Positions 44,140-56,218 are shown, numbered from the stretch's first letter. The stretch is DNA of 64,000 nt from Odobenus rosmarus divergens (GCF_000321225.1 NW_004450478.1:2947634-3011633), one strand, 5' to 3'. The notes: generated by a model not told the origin, from the letters alone. Program-made: numbers and translations.

Positions 44140-47100
44140 GCAGCTTACTTCCTATGAAGGACAGTTCTGAATAGAAGCCCCATGGTAGCCATATACTAAT
44201 CTAAAAGAGAAAAGGACTCAGAAATCACTGGGTACACCTCTTGGCTTTGTACTACATCCAAGCTCTACTTATATTAGCAAAAGAAAGTATGAGAAAGAAA
44301 TCTATTGTTTTATTTGTTAATCTGGAACAAAAGGACAAACTAGTCCAAACAAGTGGAAGATTTCCCTAAAATAATGGTATCTAAGAAGTCTTTAATTCTT
44401 TGGTACATTCTGTAATTGATCAGGAGATCCCCCATGATTTTTATGACCTAAAGTCCTCCTGGCTAAAATACAGTAATTTATAAGGTCAAGCAAACTGGAT
44501 AAAGGGCATCCTGGTCAGAGAATGAACCAAAGATCTTTTGATATGGAACCCAATTCACACAGAAGTACCTCAAAGTCCAATTCAAACTGGCTTAAACAGT
44601 AAGAAAATTTATTGGCTTATATGACTGAGACTCCAGAGGCCCAACTTTAGGTCTGTTTAATTCCATAATTCTGTTTCTGTTTCTTTCATAGTTTCCCCCT
44701 GCCTTCCTCGGAGTATTGGGTTTTTCCTTAGGCTGCTCTCTACATAGTAGTGAAAATGCTATATTGCACATCACCTGTTACTACACCAGAAAAAGACAGA
44801 AAGGTTGCAGAGAGAACCATCTTATAATACCAAAGATGCTTCCTCCTCCCCCCACAGAAATCTTCAGCAAATCTCTCCCAATTAGCCAGAATTTGGTCAT
44901 ATACCCACTTGTGACTAAATCTTGCAGCCTAAGGTGTGCCATGTGCTGATTGGCTTAGGCCTAGATCCCTGAACCGATCACTAGAATTCACCTTCATTCT
45001 TAGACAACCAGGCCAAGCCCTGGAGAAGAAGGGATAGTCATGTGATCAAAGAAAGGGTTTTGCTAGGAAGGAAGAAAGAGACCCCGATTGGTAGGACTAA
45101 TAAACATCATCAACCACAAAACTATCAACATAATCAACTAAATGTTCAGTGGCATTTTGAGGAAATCATTGGAAAAACTAACTCCCAAGAAGGCATGGTG
45201 TAGGTATGGTCAACAGAAACTCTGAATGGCTCAGTCTCTAAACTGCCTAGGGATGAAGAGGAATCAGTTAATAATATTCATAACTCTATGGTGAGAAGGA
45301 TCTGCCATCCTTTCTATTTCCTCTACATCTTGGAATTTCCAGGCTCAAACTAAAACTCTTTTGAATACTATTCCTGGTTGCAACATTTCTCTTTTTTCCC
45401 TTGGTTTTTGCCATAATAATATATATGATATATATATATATATATTCATGATTAGATGGCTGAACATACATACTGCATATTATTATGGCAAAAATCATAC
45501 ATACACATACCTATTTGATCCTTAAAGGGGTTACTACCTTGCCCAAGGTCACACAGCCAGTTGAATAGGACAGGTAGGATGCAAACTCAAGCCAGCAAGA
45601 GACTTTTCATCCTAGATTATACCTCCTGCCTTTTGGAATACTTGCTTCTTCACTTTGGGGGCTACTCTTCCTTTCTGCCTACTCTTATTTCCTCTTACTT
45701 CTGGAATTTATTCTGATGTTTTCATTATTATCCTTCTCTTATAGCGAGCTCCTCAGAGATCTCCTGACCACAAGACAGCTTTCCACTGGTTTTCCTTTCT
45801 GTTATTCAAGATCTCTTCCCCCAGTTCTTTGATTCTGCCTATTACAAGCATCTATAACTGTTCTTCAATGTTAAGTTTTTGCTCTATTTTGAGGAGTTTA
45901 TTACAAGTTTCTTTTCCTGTATCTTCTAAATCAGAGCATAAGTGTTAATGCATGGACTTACCTTCTCTCTTGGCTATATATTAATATATTGCTTTCAAGT
46001 TCATGCTATTTGTTATATTATTCTTTTTAATAGCATTTAATAGGCAACTAATTCTTTCTTTGTAATATTCTTAAGTAGTTTAATGTACCATTATTTTTCT
46101 GGTTGTACTTTTGATTTCATTATATTTCTTCTATTACTTTTTGAATGTATTATTCATTAAAAATATTTTCCTGTATTTTGTCTAATTGTATTGCATTTCA
46201 TACCATGATGTTCAAAATTTTTAGCCATTTTTTGACTGAAATAAACTAGGACTGCAATAGGGAGAAACCAATAATAAACTCAGTAGATTTCTATTTCTAT
46301 TTATACTATAAATGCTAATAATTTTTATTATTTTATTTCATAATATGGTATCCTCATTAAAGTCACTAAATTTCTTGAGGAAATATTACATTTGAATTTC
46401 CATATGTTTTTACAAAAGATGCAAGGTTAGTTGAAGCTGTAATCTAATCAGGCAGAGATTCTGGCTTATTGTATTATTGCTTTTCAGTGTGTATCTAGAG
46501 TCCGAGTCTAGCTGCAGCCTGAATAATGCTTTTTGTTCATATTAGGAAAAAACCTTCTCTTTCTCAAGACATGTACATCCATCCTGACAGACAGCCTGAC
46601 AGACACAAGTCTGGGGCAACCATGAATGTGAGTGGCCCTCCCTAGATCTGTGCATAACCAACCATATGCTCTGGCCCCAAGAAAGACCACATCAATGTTC
46701 CTATTTATTTTGGTGAACTTTTCCTGGCATTGCTCAGCCAGCACAGAAAAGTACTAAAGTAATCAGACATGATTCTTTGAATTCTTTGCAACTGACAAAC
46801 AGGTATGTTAACATAAAATAAGAAAATAATTTGATATTTCGGTTTTCTTGGCATCTCAGTTTCTACTGAGTGCCAATGAATCTTGCCATTTATCATATTC
46901 TTGCCATTTACAGAATGGTTTTATCAGACTTACCGGAATCTTGCGATTTATCAATTTAAGCCCAAATTTCTCCTTCTGTTTTAATGTTTTTGAATTTAGC
47001 ATTTCAACACTCTCTAGAACAATATTAAATGAAATAACATTTTAACTGCTAAATATAACGCTAAATTGCAAAATTTTTCTATACTGTTTTAAGAAATCAC

Positions 47101-47230
47101 ATTCCTAATGATATAATAATGTTAATATCATATTTTAATTAGAAGAGTCTGTTCTTCATTTGTAATTTTCTTGATAAGCATTGAAAAGGGTAAGACAAAG
47201 CAGATGTTTAAGGCTATTATTAAAAGTTCT
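44140..47230. other. 5' flank segment
   Basis: About 44,575-45,100 (CAAACTGGCTTAAACAGTAA, AAATTTATTGGC, ACCGATCACTAGAATTC, GTCATGTGATCAAAG) looks like an old dispersed repeat of unknown name. A TA array lies at 45,430-45,446 and a MIR fragment at 45,525-45,600. The rest is AT-rich, with no gene. Confidence 0.45.
45525..45600 (+). repeat. MIR 3' half
   Basis: TTACTACCTTGCCCAAGGTC ACACAGCCAGTTGAATAGGA, then GGATGCAAACTCAAGCCAG, match MIR closely. Confidence 0.8.
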
Positions 47231-47232
47231 TG

Positions 47233-47331
47233 GGGTACCTGCTGGCTCAATCAATAGAGCATGCATTTCTTGACCTTGGGGTCAGGAGTTCAATCCCTAT
47301 GTTGGGCCTAGAGCTTACTTAAAAAAAAAAA
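47233..47331 (+). mobile_element. Older, short carnivore tRNA-SINE
   Basis: GGGGTACCTGCTGGCTCAAT, TTCTTGACCTTGGGGTCAGG AGTTCAATCCC, GTTGGGCCTAGAGCTTACTT then poly(A). This short type has the tRNA-like part plus GGGTGTAGAGATTACTT and lacks the CT-rich tail. Confidence 0.85.
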
Positions 47332-47572
47332 AGTTCTTACACTTGAAGAGTAACTAAAAATCAGTTGGGTTGTTTGGAAGTGGAGATGAGGATATGCATG
47401 TGCTTTATTGTAAATGAGATTTATGGTATCTTACAGTGAAGCAAAAAGCCACCTCAATAACCTATCATTTGTAACATACAATGAGATAGAACATTTTTTA
47501 ACAAGTGAAAATTATTAGTAAGAATTTAGAGAAAATTATAGAAAGAAAACTTCAGATATTAATCTCAATCAT

Positions 47573-47641
47573 GGAACACTACATTAAAAACTAATGATGT
47601 AATGTATGGTGATTAACATAACATAAGAAAAAAAGAAAAAA
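47573..47641 (+). mobile_element. Very short carnivore L1 3' end with perfect 13-bp target duplication
   Basis: TAATCTCAATCAT at 47560-47572 and 47642-47654 flank only 69 bases of L1 3' terminus (AAAAACTAATGATGTAATGT ATGGTGATTAACATAAC) plus A-rich tail: a severely 5'-truncated insertion. Confidence 0.93.
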
Positions 47642-47654
47642 TAATCTCAATCAT

Positions 47655-50100
47655 AAGAGAGGTGCAAAATATTATGGGGAATTCTGAAAATAAAGGAGAA
47701 ACTCTGTGTGTGTGTGTGTGTCTATATAGAAGTTTATATGTGTATGTGATATTTGTGGTTAAGTTCAGAAGTACTGTGTAAGTTGTATCTTGAAATATAT
47801 GTTGAGTTGTTAATATTCACCATTTTCTTTCATTCTCTTTGCCTAATTTCCATTAAAAGATATATATGGAAGACTGAAGAAATTCTACAGATTAATTATT
47901 TTTTCTATTATCAAATGTCCATTTTTTTTACATTTGTTGTTTTTCACCCTTGATGAGTATGACAAGGAGTATATATTTTATGCATTTTGGGGTTAAGTTG
48001 GAATAAAATTTTGAGATTAGTAAGCCTATACATCTATTACCCTTTTTCTTACAAAGCACGAAAATGAGGGATGAGATTAAAATGTAACTAGCCACTATAT
48101 TCACAAATATTTTCAATTTTTGGATGAGGTTCAGATGAATAATTAGTTTGATCAATAAAAGTAGTTCAGGACACACCACCAATATGTATCATAACCAAAA
48201 TTCAAGCAAATCACAAAACCATGAACTCACAAACCAGAAAGTTTGTTAGTAAACAAATGAAAACTAAAATGCTGGAGGATAAGATAATCTAGAATCAAAA
48301 TTAAGTACTCCAAACTTCAAATGAACATAAATCTCAGTAATTTTATTTTATTTTATTTTTTAAGATTTTATTTCTTTAAGTAATCTCTATACCCAACATG
48401 GGACTTGAACCTACAACCCTAAGATCAAGAGTTGTACCCTCCACCAACTGAACCAGCCAGGTGTCTCTCAGTAATTTTATATCTTAAGCAATTTATACAT
48501 GTGCAGCCTGGCTATAGCTAGGTGAAGTATATACATAGTTTTAAGTTCTATATAGTATAGAGAAAAACTGATACACTAATACGAGCTGCTCTGGATAAAA
48601 GTATGCCACCATATTAAGAGGCTGAATGACAAAATGAGCATAGAAGGAATAAATAGAGATGAGAGCTTGTTATTAGAACTTCACATGAAGGAGCAGGGAT
48701 CACGCATGTTATTAAGTGAAAAGGTCAGCTCCAGATAGTCAATGGCACCTTGAAATTTCCCAGAAAATTGATATTTTTTCTATTTTAATGTTACCTAAGA
48801 GCATCTACAACAAATGTAGAATAAAATGGGCATTTGATAATAGAAAGAATAATTAACCTGTAGACTTTCTTCAGTCTTCCATATATTTTTTTAATGGAAA
48901 TTAGGCAGAGAACAGCGTTCTCTATCTGCTATCTACCAAGCCCTGTATCTGAGAGATGTTAGGATAGAAACACTGAAACATAAATTTTTGTTTTCTTTCC
49001 TTCATTCCTCAGTAGAATACCTCTTTCTTTCCACCTTGATAAATTCCCTTGGCTATTCCAGAAAGAAATTTAAAGGTGTCCAAAGACTTACCTCTTTTTA
49101 GTGCAAAGCTAAGGAGCAAGATCTGAACAGACAACATATGCTTTAACATTCAGCAATTTTTTCTAGGGAGACAAGTTTTTCCAATCTGTTGTCTTCTTGT
49201 TTCTGAAGAAATTTTACATGAAAAGGTGCATGTGTAAAGTAATTCACTAGGGAAAGCCTGCTGGCTATTGCTAAGAGTTGAAGCAGAATAGTATTCATCT
49301 TGGCCATTCATCAGGGATTGGAAGTTGGTTCTCAGATTTACAAGCCTAAAAACTTGACAGCATAATTAAGAATGGACTCTTCTTTGAAAGTGTACTAACA
49401 ATAATCATACTCATAGAGACTGATATGTATAATCAAATGCTTATTATTTTACTAGGAGAAAAATAATGCAAGTCAAAAATTCTCACACCTATTTAATGCT
49501 TTGGATGCAGACTGTTAAGGGAAAGCCATTTATAATCAAGAATTGGAATAACCATGGAATTAGAGCAAAGAGAGTTGTGTTGGAGAAATATAATTAGAAA
49601 CAAAATCTTCTCCTAGCACAGAAACTCTTACCACAAAGATAGAAGAGAAGGTAAACAATTTTATTATTGAATAATCAATAAACCACAATGTGATACACAT
49701 CACAGACAATCCACCAAAGAGATTGCAAAAACAAAAAGTCTCACTCTTGTATAGCCAAGCAGATACAATCCATTATATAAATGTTCTCAGGATGAACAAT
49801 AACTAGTTCTTAAGAGAACAGCACCATTTGTCACACATAGTTCATCCTTAATTAACTTGGTAATTGGGATGACCATCTGTGTTGGCTAATTGGTTTACCC
49901 AAAAGAAAAAAAATTCTTACATCTTTATGACAGGAAGAGTTTTGCCACTTAGAATGAGACTCTCACTGAAGTTAGGCCACTAATCTCCCACAGAAACTAG
50001 GAAGTAGGGGTGTTATCTGTCTTGATTTGATTATTACATTTTCAAAGAGATGATTCCTAGGTCATTGAGAAAGACATTTCTAGCTCTTAAAACTAGTAAG
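47655..50100. other. AT-rich flank
   Basis: AT-rich sequence with a short (GT)n at 47,707-47,720 and the short SINE at 48,354-48,472. Nothing else is recognised. Confidence 0.5.
48354..48472 (-). mobile_element. Older, short carnivore tRNA-SINE
   Basis: TTTTTAAGATTTTATTTCTT TAAGTAATCTC, CAACATGGGACTTGAACCTA, GATCAAGAGTTGTACCC, CAACTGAACCAGCCAGGTG: the complement of the short SINE type. Confidence 0.85.
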
Positions 50101-50117
50101 AGGCTTATCTAACTTTT

Positions 50118-50329
50118 TTTTTTAAGATTTTATTTACTTATTTGAGAAAGACAGAGAGAGAGAGAGAGAGTACTCGTGCCCATGAGTGCGGAGGAGGGGC
50201 AGAGAGAGAGAGGGAGAAGCAGACTCCCCGCTGAGCACGGAGCCTACATGGGGCTCAATCTCAGGACCCCGAGATTACCACCTGAGCCAAAGGTGGAGGC
50301 TCAACCAACCTAGCTATCCAGGCTCCCCA
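50118..50329 (-). mobile_element. CAN-SINE with 17-bp target duplication
   Basis: AGGCTTATCTAACTTTT (50101-50117) and AGGTTTATTTAACTTTT (50330-50346) differ at two bases. The body is diverged: GCTATCCAGGCTCCCC at the head and a GA-repeat near 50,155-50,170. Confidence 0.92.
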
Positions 50330-50408
50330 AGGTTTATTTAACTTTTAAAAAAAACCATATACCATACAATCTTGCTTATATCTAGAATCTAGAACAAACA
50401 AACAAACA

Positions 50409-50436
50409 AAACACACACACACACACACACACACAA
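50409..50436. repeat. (CA)n microsatellite inside the L1
   Basis: AAACACACACACACACACAC continuing for about 26 bases, at the place where this L1 family normally has an AAACAAACAAAC stretch. Confidence 0.93.
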
Positions 50437-50653
50437 TACCCTACAAAACAACAACAAAAAACCACAAAAAAAACCCCTGAGCTTACGGATACAGAGAAGG
50501 GATTGGTGGTTGCCTGAGATAGGGGATGGGGGAATAACTCACAGGGATATAATGTACCACATGGAGACTATAGTTAATAATACTATATTGTGTATTTGCA
50601 AGTTGCTAAGAGAGTAGATCTTAAAAGTTTTCATCACAAGAAAAGGACAATTT

Positions 50654-50838
50654 GGGGCACCTGGGTGGCTCAGATGGTTGGGCGTCTGCCTTCAGCTCGG
50701 GTCATGATCCCGGGGTCCTGGGATCGAGTCCCGCACTGGGCTCCCTGCTCCTTGGGAGCCTGCTTCTCCCTCTGCTTCTCTATCTCTCTCTCTCTCTGTC
50801 TCTCATGAATAAGTAAAAATAAAATCTTTAAAAAAAAA
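50654..50838 (+). mobile_element. CAN-SINE nested in the L1
   Basis: GGGGCACCTGGGTGGCTCAG to AAAAATAAAATCTTTAAAA. Flanks AAGAAAAGGACAATTTG and AAGAAAAGAATGATTTG are the imperfect target duplication within L1 text. Confidence 0.94.
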
Positions 50839-50999
50839 GAAAAGAATGATTTGTAACTATGTATGGTGATGAATGTTAATTAGACTTAGTGCAGTGAACA
50901 TTTCACAGTATATACAAATAGCAAATCATTATGTCATACACCTAAAACTAATATAATGTTTTATGTCAATTATATCTAAATAAAAAAATAAAAGACATA

Positions 51000-52260
51000 T
51001 ACATTTCAAAGAAGAGAGAAAGAACTTACAAGCTTTCTAAGTAAATTCTCTAAGAAAGGGGAAGTGGGAGAGAAGTTCTCTTATTTTCAACAGGGAGAAT
51101 TAAGCCTCTTATTTTTTATTTGTTTTTACCCATAGAAGTACAATATTGCAATGTTTAATTTACATCAGACTTGTGTTGGCCTGATTCATTTTCCCCCCCT
51201 AGATGCTTGGATTTTCACATTCTCTCTCTCTTCCCCCACTTCCTCATTCTCTCTCTCTTATTCTGCCCCTTTATGTGTCTGTCACTAAATCGTTTCTCCA
51301 TTCAATAACACAGGCGTCCTTTAAATACGCTGTTATTTCATTCAATCAAGTTACCATTAGCCAGGGGAGCCATTCAGTCTCTTTGAGGCAGATCTGCTTA
51401 TTGCTGCTTTATATGTTCATTTCAATGTTTGTCTCTTAAAGCAAACTCATTTCCCCTTCTTCCAAATTTTGGAAAGGCATTCGTAGCTATACATAGAAAA
51501 TCAAACAACACAGAGTTTACTGGAAAAGTGCACCCCTAGAGCAGGCACTCAGCAACTATTGCTGATTGATTGAGAAACCTCATTAACTGAAAACCTGGTA
51601 TAGCTTCCATTCCAGTTCAGTGGCTTTCTGTATAAAGCAGTGTATTGGCAATTACAGCAAGGGTTTACATTTCCCTTTTCTGCTGGAGGGGAGGAAACCT
51701 TTACTTCCCTTCGAGGTGCTTTGGCTGGTCTAATAATTAAATTGACATAAGACAGAGTAACAAGAAAAAAAACCAAAACAAATGTAATTTCGTTATGTAC
51801 AGGAGCCCATCAAATGCAGTACTCAAAGAAGTGACCAAAATAGGTGTCTTTTATGCCTTTTATACAAACAATAAATTTGCAAAGAATTGACAAGACAAAG
51901 AAGTTTGGGCTTGGGGTAGTAAATTAGTGAAGAAGCAACAAGGTTTATTTATACACCCTTCTCAGCCCTAAATTTCCTGTCTCTGGTAATGAGGATGTTT
52001 CTCTTCCTCCTGGTATAGGGAGGATATCTTTTACATGGAGATTTGTTTTCTGCTTTCAGGGGGACAAAGGAGGGTCAGAAGCAGTTAAGAGTGTCCTTAC
52101 TGTTTCTTAACTTTGACTCAAAATAATCAATATGCCAAAATGGCATATTTGTGGGGGTGGTACATATTCTGCTACCTCTCACTGTTAAAGAAACTAGCAG
52201 CATTAAGCAATCAATGGCATTACCAAAATAATGACTACATTTATATTTATTTATGACTAC
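51000..52260. other. 5' flank with an unassigned repeat-like block
   Basis: Positions about 51,720-52,190 (ACAAGGTTTATTTATACACC, CCTAAATTTCCTGTCTCTGG TAATGAG, GACAAAGGAGGGTCAGAAGC AG, ATGCCAAAATGGCATATTTG TGGGGG) read like a dispersed repeat, perhaps an old LTR, but I cannot confirm LTR ends or a target duplication. The rest is unremarkable. Confidence 0.35.
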
Positions 52261-52263
52261 TTT

Positions 52264-52366
52264 TTAAAACTTATTTAAGTCATCTTTACACTCAACGTGG
52301 GGCTTAAATTCACAACCCCAAGATCAAGAGTCGCATGCTCTCCTGAGTGAGCCAGCCAGTGTCCCT
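52264..52366 (-). mobile_element. Older, short carnivore tRNA-SINE
   Basis: TTTAAAACTTATTTAAGTCA TCTTTACACTCAACGTGGGG, ACCCCAAGATCAAGAGTCGC, GAGCCAGCCAGTGTCCC. Diverged. Confidence 0.8.
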
Positions 52367-52845
52367 TTTTATGACTACATTTCAAATGGAAACATTCCAA
52401 TTTGTTTGTGAATCATTATTCAACCTCTTGAGATTTACCTGAGCTTGCATAACCACTTTGTTGTGAAAATTTAAAATAGAAAGAAATCTGGTGGTTAAAC
52501 TAGACCAGGGCCCTATTCAACTTCTCTTTCCCCACTTGTACACGCAGCTACTTTATTAGCATGCTCATTGCCGTGGGTTCTGTTACTGCCTTGGCGCCAT
52601 GAGACATACTCAAATTAACATGTGCATGGGAAACCTTTGCCTTGATTCCCTAGGGCTTGATTCATCCAAAATTACTTTGGAGGCAGCCTTGCTGATCTCT
52701 GACCACTGATTTAATAAGGAACAATCACTACCCTTAAGGAAACTTTGAGCTGCTTCATTGTGCTTCTTGCCTCAGAAGCATCTTTCTCCAAATAAGGTAG
52801 TTTATTCTGGATAACATAGAAAACAAAGAGAGAATTAATACTATC

Positions 52846-53020
52846 TTTTTTTTTTAGATTTTATTTATTTGACAGAGATAGATATAGTGAGAGAGGGAAC
52901 ACAAGCAGGGGGAGTGGGAGAGGGAGAAGCAGGCTTCCCGCTGAGCAGGGAGCCCAATGTGGGGCTCGATCCCAGGACCCTGCTGAAGGGCGCTTAGTGA
53001 CTGAGCCACCCAGGCGCCTC
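52846..53020 (-). mobile_element. CAN-SINE with an internal deletion
   Basis: Reversed element from TTTTTTTTTTAGATTTTATT to CTGAGCCACCCAGGCGCCTC. About 25 bases of the middle are missing: CCCAGGACCCT runs directly into GCTGAAGGGCGC. Confidence 0.93.
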
Positions 53021-53088
53021 TTTAAACAGATCCTAAATTAGTAACCTAATGTCATGTTTCTGCAAGACATTCTAGTAAGGCAGTTTTT

Positions 53089-53275
53089 TTTTTTTAAAGA
53101 TTTTATTTATTTATTTGAGAGAGAGAATGAGATAGAGAGAGAGCATGAGAGGGGAGAGGGTCAGAGGGAGAAGCAGACTCCCTGCTGAGCAGGGAGCCCG
53201 ATGTGGGACTCAATCCTGGGACCCCAGGATCATGACCTGAGCCGAAGGCAGTCGCTTAACCAACTGAGCCACCCA
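53089..53275 (-). mobile_element. CAN-SINE lacking its extreme 5' head, with 9-bp target duplication
   Basis: GCAGTTTTT at 53080-53088 and 53276-53284. The reversed element ends at GAGCCACCCA without GGCGCCCC, so it was 5'-truncated on insertion. Confidence 0.93.
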
Positions 53276-53342
53276 GCAGTTTTTATAAGACCACTACCAA
53301 CTGCATTTATGGATTTAGAAATAAGAGCCAGTTTGCTCCTTT

Positions 53343-53546
53343 TTAAAAAATATTTATTTATTTATTTATTTGATGGAGAGAGAGCCAGAGCGTACGTGTG
53401 CACATGCACACACATTGGGGGAGGGGGAGAAGGAGCGGGGAGAGGGACAAGCAGTCTCCATGCTGACCATGAGGGACTCAATCTCATGACCCTGAGATCA
53501 TGACCTGAGCCCAAATCAAGAGTGGGACTCTCAACCTACTGAGCCC
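53343..53546 (-). mobile_element. CAN-SINE, diverged
   Basis: AAAAAATATTTATTTATTTA, GATGGAGAGAGAGCCAGAGC, GGACAAGCAGTCTCCATGCT, ATCATGACCTGAGCCC, TACTGAGCCCC. It has the longer old-type head with CCAAATCAAGAGTGGGAC. Confidence 0.85.
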
Positions 53547-53794
53547 CAATTTGCTCTTTTTTATGTCACGATTTTGTATTGTTCACCAGATAATAAATAA
53601 CAATTTATAATAAAAAAAACCAACTTCTCAATATTATTTCCTGCATTTCTATACACTTTTCCTCATTTGGTATATATTTTCTTCAAATTCAAATGTAGCA
53701 GAGATGTTTCATAGGGAACAACTTTCCTGATAGGAAAGGAGAATGCAAGGCATTCTCATTATCTCAAAGTGGGAAAGACAATGGTCTCATAAAA

Positions 53795-54015
53795 CCCAAG
53801 AGACCTGAGAGTGGATCCATTGTTGTCAATGACCGGATCTGTGAGTTTAGGTAAATTATTAATCCTTGAGCCTCAATCCCCTCATCATTTCCCCATACAT
53901 ATATTTTATCTCATGGTCACTATATACAACACTGTAATATGGTTTATAAGAGAGAACCCACAAAACAGCTGACCTAGCAGCTATTCAATAAAGGGTAGCG
54001 ATTATGATCTTCCTA
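53795..54015 (-). repeat. MIR element
   Basis: GTGAGTTTAGGTAAATTATT AATCCTTGAGCCTCAATCCC CTCATC, then CTAGCAGCTATTCAATAAAG GG, are the complement of MIR from 3' half to 5' half. Confidence 0.7.
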
Positions 54016-54446
54016 GCCAAGGTTCTATAGCACCCTATTTTAAAGATCACTGAAAAATGATAATTATAATTTGCTTGGCACCGTTCTCTTGGACTCTAAT
54101 GTATCATTTCTATACCTGATATTACTGCAACCTGTTTTCATAATGAACTCAATATATTCCCAACACATTATCCTTGTCCTGCAAAAACATCTAAATCATG
54201 TGTTAGATCAGAAAAACAATTCCATCAAAATATGTATGCATGCTTCCATGAAAAAAAATCTTCCTTATATATCATCAAATACTGCAGTTTTGTTTTTATT
54301 CAAAACCCGGTACCAGACAGAGAAATTATTACCATGGCACATATGTGAATAAAAACCATGAAGCATGAGATGTTAAAAATACCAATTTCTTCAAGGGAAA
54401 AAAGGAAAATGAGGTTTTGTCTAATCAAGAATATTAAAAGATCAAG

Positions 54447-54620
54447 GGGTTCTAGAGGGGAGGGGGTGGGGGATGGGTTAGCGTGGTGATGGGTATTAAG
54501 GAGGGCACACTCTGCGTGGAGCACTGGGTGTTATGCACAAACAATGAATCATGGATCACTACATCCAAAACTAATGATGTCATGTATGGTGATTAACATA
54601 ACAATAAAAAATTTAAAAAA
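54447..54620 (+). mobile_element. Carnivore L1 3' end with perfect 19-bp target duplication
   Basis: AGAATATTAAAAGATCAAG at 54428-54446 and 54621-54639. Between them are 174 bases of the L1 3' UTR: a G-rich purine tract, GATGGGTATTAAGGAGGGCA, GAGCACTGGGTGTTATGCAC, AATGATGTCATGTATGGTGA and a poly(A)-like end. 5'-truncated, recent. Confidence 0.97.
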
Positions 54621-54639
54621 AGAATATTAAAAGATCAAG

Positions 54640-55050
54640 AAGCATAAACTTTTTAGTACCATGGAGCTCATCTTATTCAATTCTCTCTCTCTCTCCTCCT
54701 CCTCCATTTGTTGAACAAGGAAACTGATGTTCATATATATGAAATAATTTTGTTGTGATATTACTAAGATAAAGCTCAGATTCCTGACATGCTATTATGT
54801 CATGGTGGCCATTTTCTTCATTACTGATTTGTATCATTCTGTATCTCACTACACTGTATCTAAGTGTGTATCAGTTTCTATTTATCCTCATTCAATTCTA
54901 CCTTCTGTATCTTTTAATTTTTCATATTTTTTCACTGTGCTGTATTTTTCAGTTTCTTCAGATCTGTTTTCCAGTCATCACATTATTTCTCATCTGTGTC
55001 TAATTAGCTGCCTAATCTTTCCATTCAGGTTTGCTAATGCAAATTTTATT
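54640..55050. other. Flank between L1 elements
   Basis: A CT-repeat (54,684-54,708) and AT-rich sequence; nothing else recognised. Confidence 0.45.
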
Positions 55051-55385
55051 GGATTATAACATATATTTTATAAGTACACAAATCCTAAGAGTAGCTTAAT
55101 GTGTTTTCACAAAATGAACATGCCCACTTAACCAGCACATTATGAGCACTTCAGTAGGCCCCTTTATGCTCCTCCTGTCCCTCTTCTTATTTCAAGGGTA
55201 GCCAATATCCTGACTTAATGGAATTAATTAGTTTTGCCCATTTTTTTAAACTTTCTGTGAATGGAATCTTGGACTGTATTCTTTTTTGGTTATGGCTTCT
55301 TTCTTCTAACAGTAAATTTCTGCTGTTGTATGAACTTGTAGTTTAATCATTGTCACTAATTTATAGCATCCTGGGTTTTTTTTTT

Positions 55386-55604
55386 TTAATCTTTTTCTTT
55401 TTTTTAAAGATTTATTCATTTACTTTAGAGAGAGAGAAAGAGAGCACACAGGAGGGAGGGGCAGAGGGAGAGGGAGAGAAAATCCCAAGCAGACTCTGTG
55501 AGGAATGCGGAGCCCCATGGGGCTAGATCCCACAACCCCTAGATCACAATCTGAGCCAAAACCAAGGGTTGCATGATTTACCACCTGCACCACCCAGGTG
55601 TCCC
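55386..55604 (-). mobile_element. CAN-SINE nested in L1, diverged
   Basis: TATAGCAT at 55372-55379 and 55605-55612 is the probable target duplication. Reversed body has AAAGATTTATTCATTTACTT, AGCAGACTCTGTGAGG, ATCACAATCTGAGCC and CACCACCCAGGTGTCCC. Confidence 0.87.
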
Positions 55605-55641
55605 TATAGCATTTTGTTTTTAAAAATATACCACCATTTAT

Positions 55642-55810
55642 GGGGCACCTAGGTGGCTCAGTTTTGATCCCAGGTCATGATCCCAGGGTCCCGGGACTGA
55701 GTCCCGCATTGGGTTCCCTGCTGTGGAGAGCCTGCTTCTCCCTCTTCCTGCCACTCCCCCTGCTTGTGTTCCCTCTGACAAATAAATAAATAAATAACAT
55801 CTTTAAAAAA
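55642..55810 (+). mobile_element. CAN-SINE nested in L1
   Basis: GGGGCACCTAGGTGGCTCAG, TGATCCCAGGGTCCCGGGAC, CTGCTTGTGTTCCCTCTGAC and four AAAT units. Only about 30 bases of L1 separate it from the preceding, oppositely oriented SINE. Confidence 0.92.
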
Positions 55811-55995
55811 TATATACTACAAATTATTGATCAGTTTTACTGTAAGTAGACATTGACATTAATCCAGTTTTGATTTATTCAAACAACACTGCCATGAATA
55901 TTCTTGTATATGTCCTTATTAACATTTGTAGGCATTTCTCTTAAGTATGTATCTAGGAATAGAAACTTGATAAGGTATGTGTATGTTCCACATGA

Positions 55996-56015
55996 GTGTG
56001 TGTGTGTGTGTGTGT
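55996..56015. repeat. (GT)n microsatellite next to a SINE
   Basis: About nine GT units at the left junction of the following SINE. Confidence 0.88.
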
Positions 56016-56018
56016 ATA

Positions 56019-56218
56019 AGATTTTATTTATTTATTTGACAGAGAGATAGAGATAACGAGAAAGAGAGCACAAATAGGGGGAGCTGCAGGCAGAGGGAGA
56101 GGGAGAAGCAGGCTCCCCGCTGAGCAAGGAGCCCAATGCAGGGCTCAAGCCCAGGACCCCAGGATCACGACCTGAGCCGAAGGCAGCCGCTTAACTGACT
56201 GAGCCACCCAGGCGCCCC
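56019..56218 (-). mobile_element. CAN-SINE nested in L1
   Basis: AAGATTTTATTTATTTATTT, GGCTCCCCGCTGAGCAAGG, GAGCCACCCAGGCGCCCCC. Flanks CACATGAGT and CATATGAGT are the likely target duplication. Confidence 0.93.

Larger units (their letters stand above)
50347..50993 (+). mobile_element. Old L1 3' end, split by a SINE
   Basis: TATATCTAGAATCTAGAACA AAC, a (CA)n run, TGAGCTTACGGATACAGAGA, GATTGGTGGTTGCCTGAGAT, TATAGTTAATAATACTATAT TG, then after the SINE TTTGTAACTATGTATGGTGA and ACACCTAAAACTAATATAAT G plus A-rich end. The order is that of old L1 3' UTRs. Confidence 0.85.

Noticed and set aside
52846..53546. Three similar direct repeats resembling an array
   Set aside because: They are three independent SINE insertions of different age with separate boundaries, not a tandem array or CRISPR-like structure.
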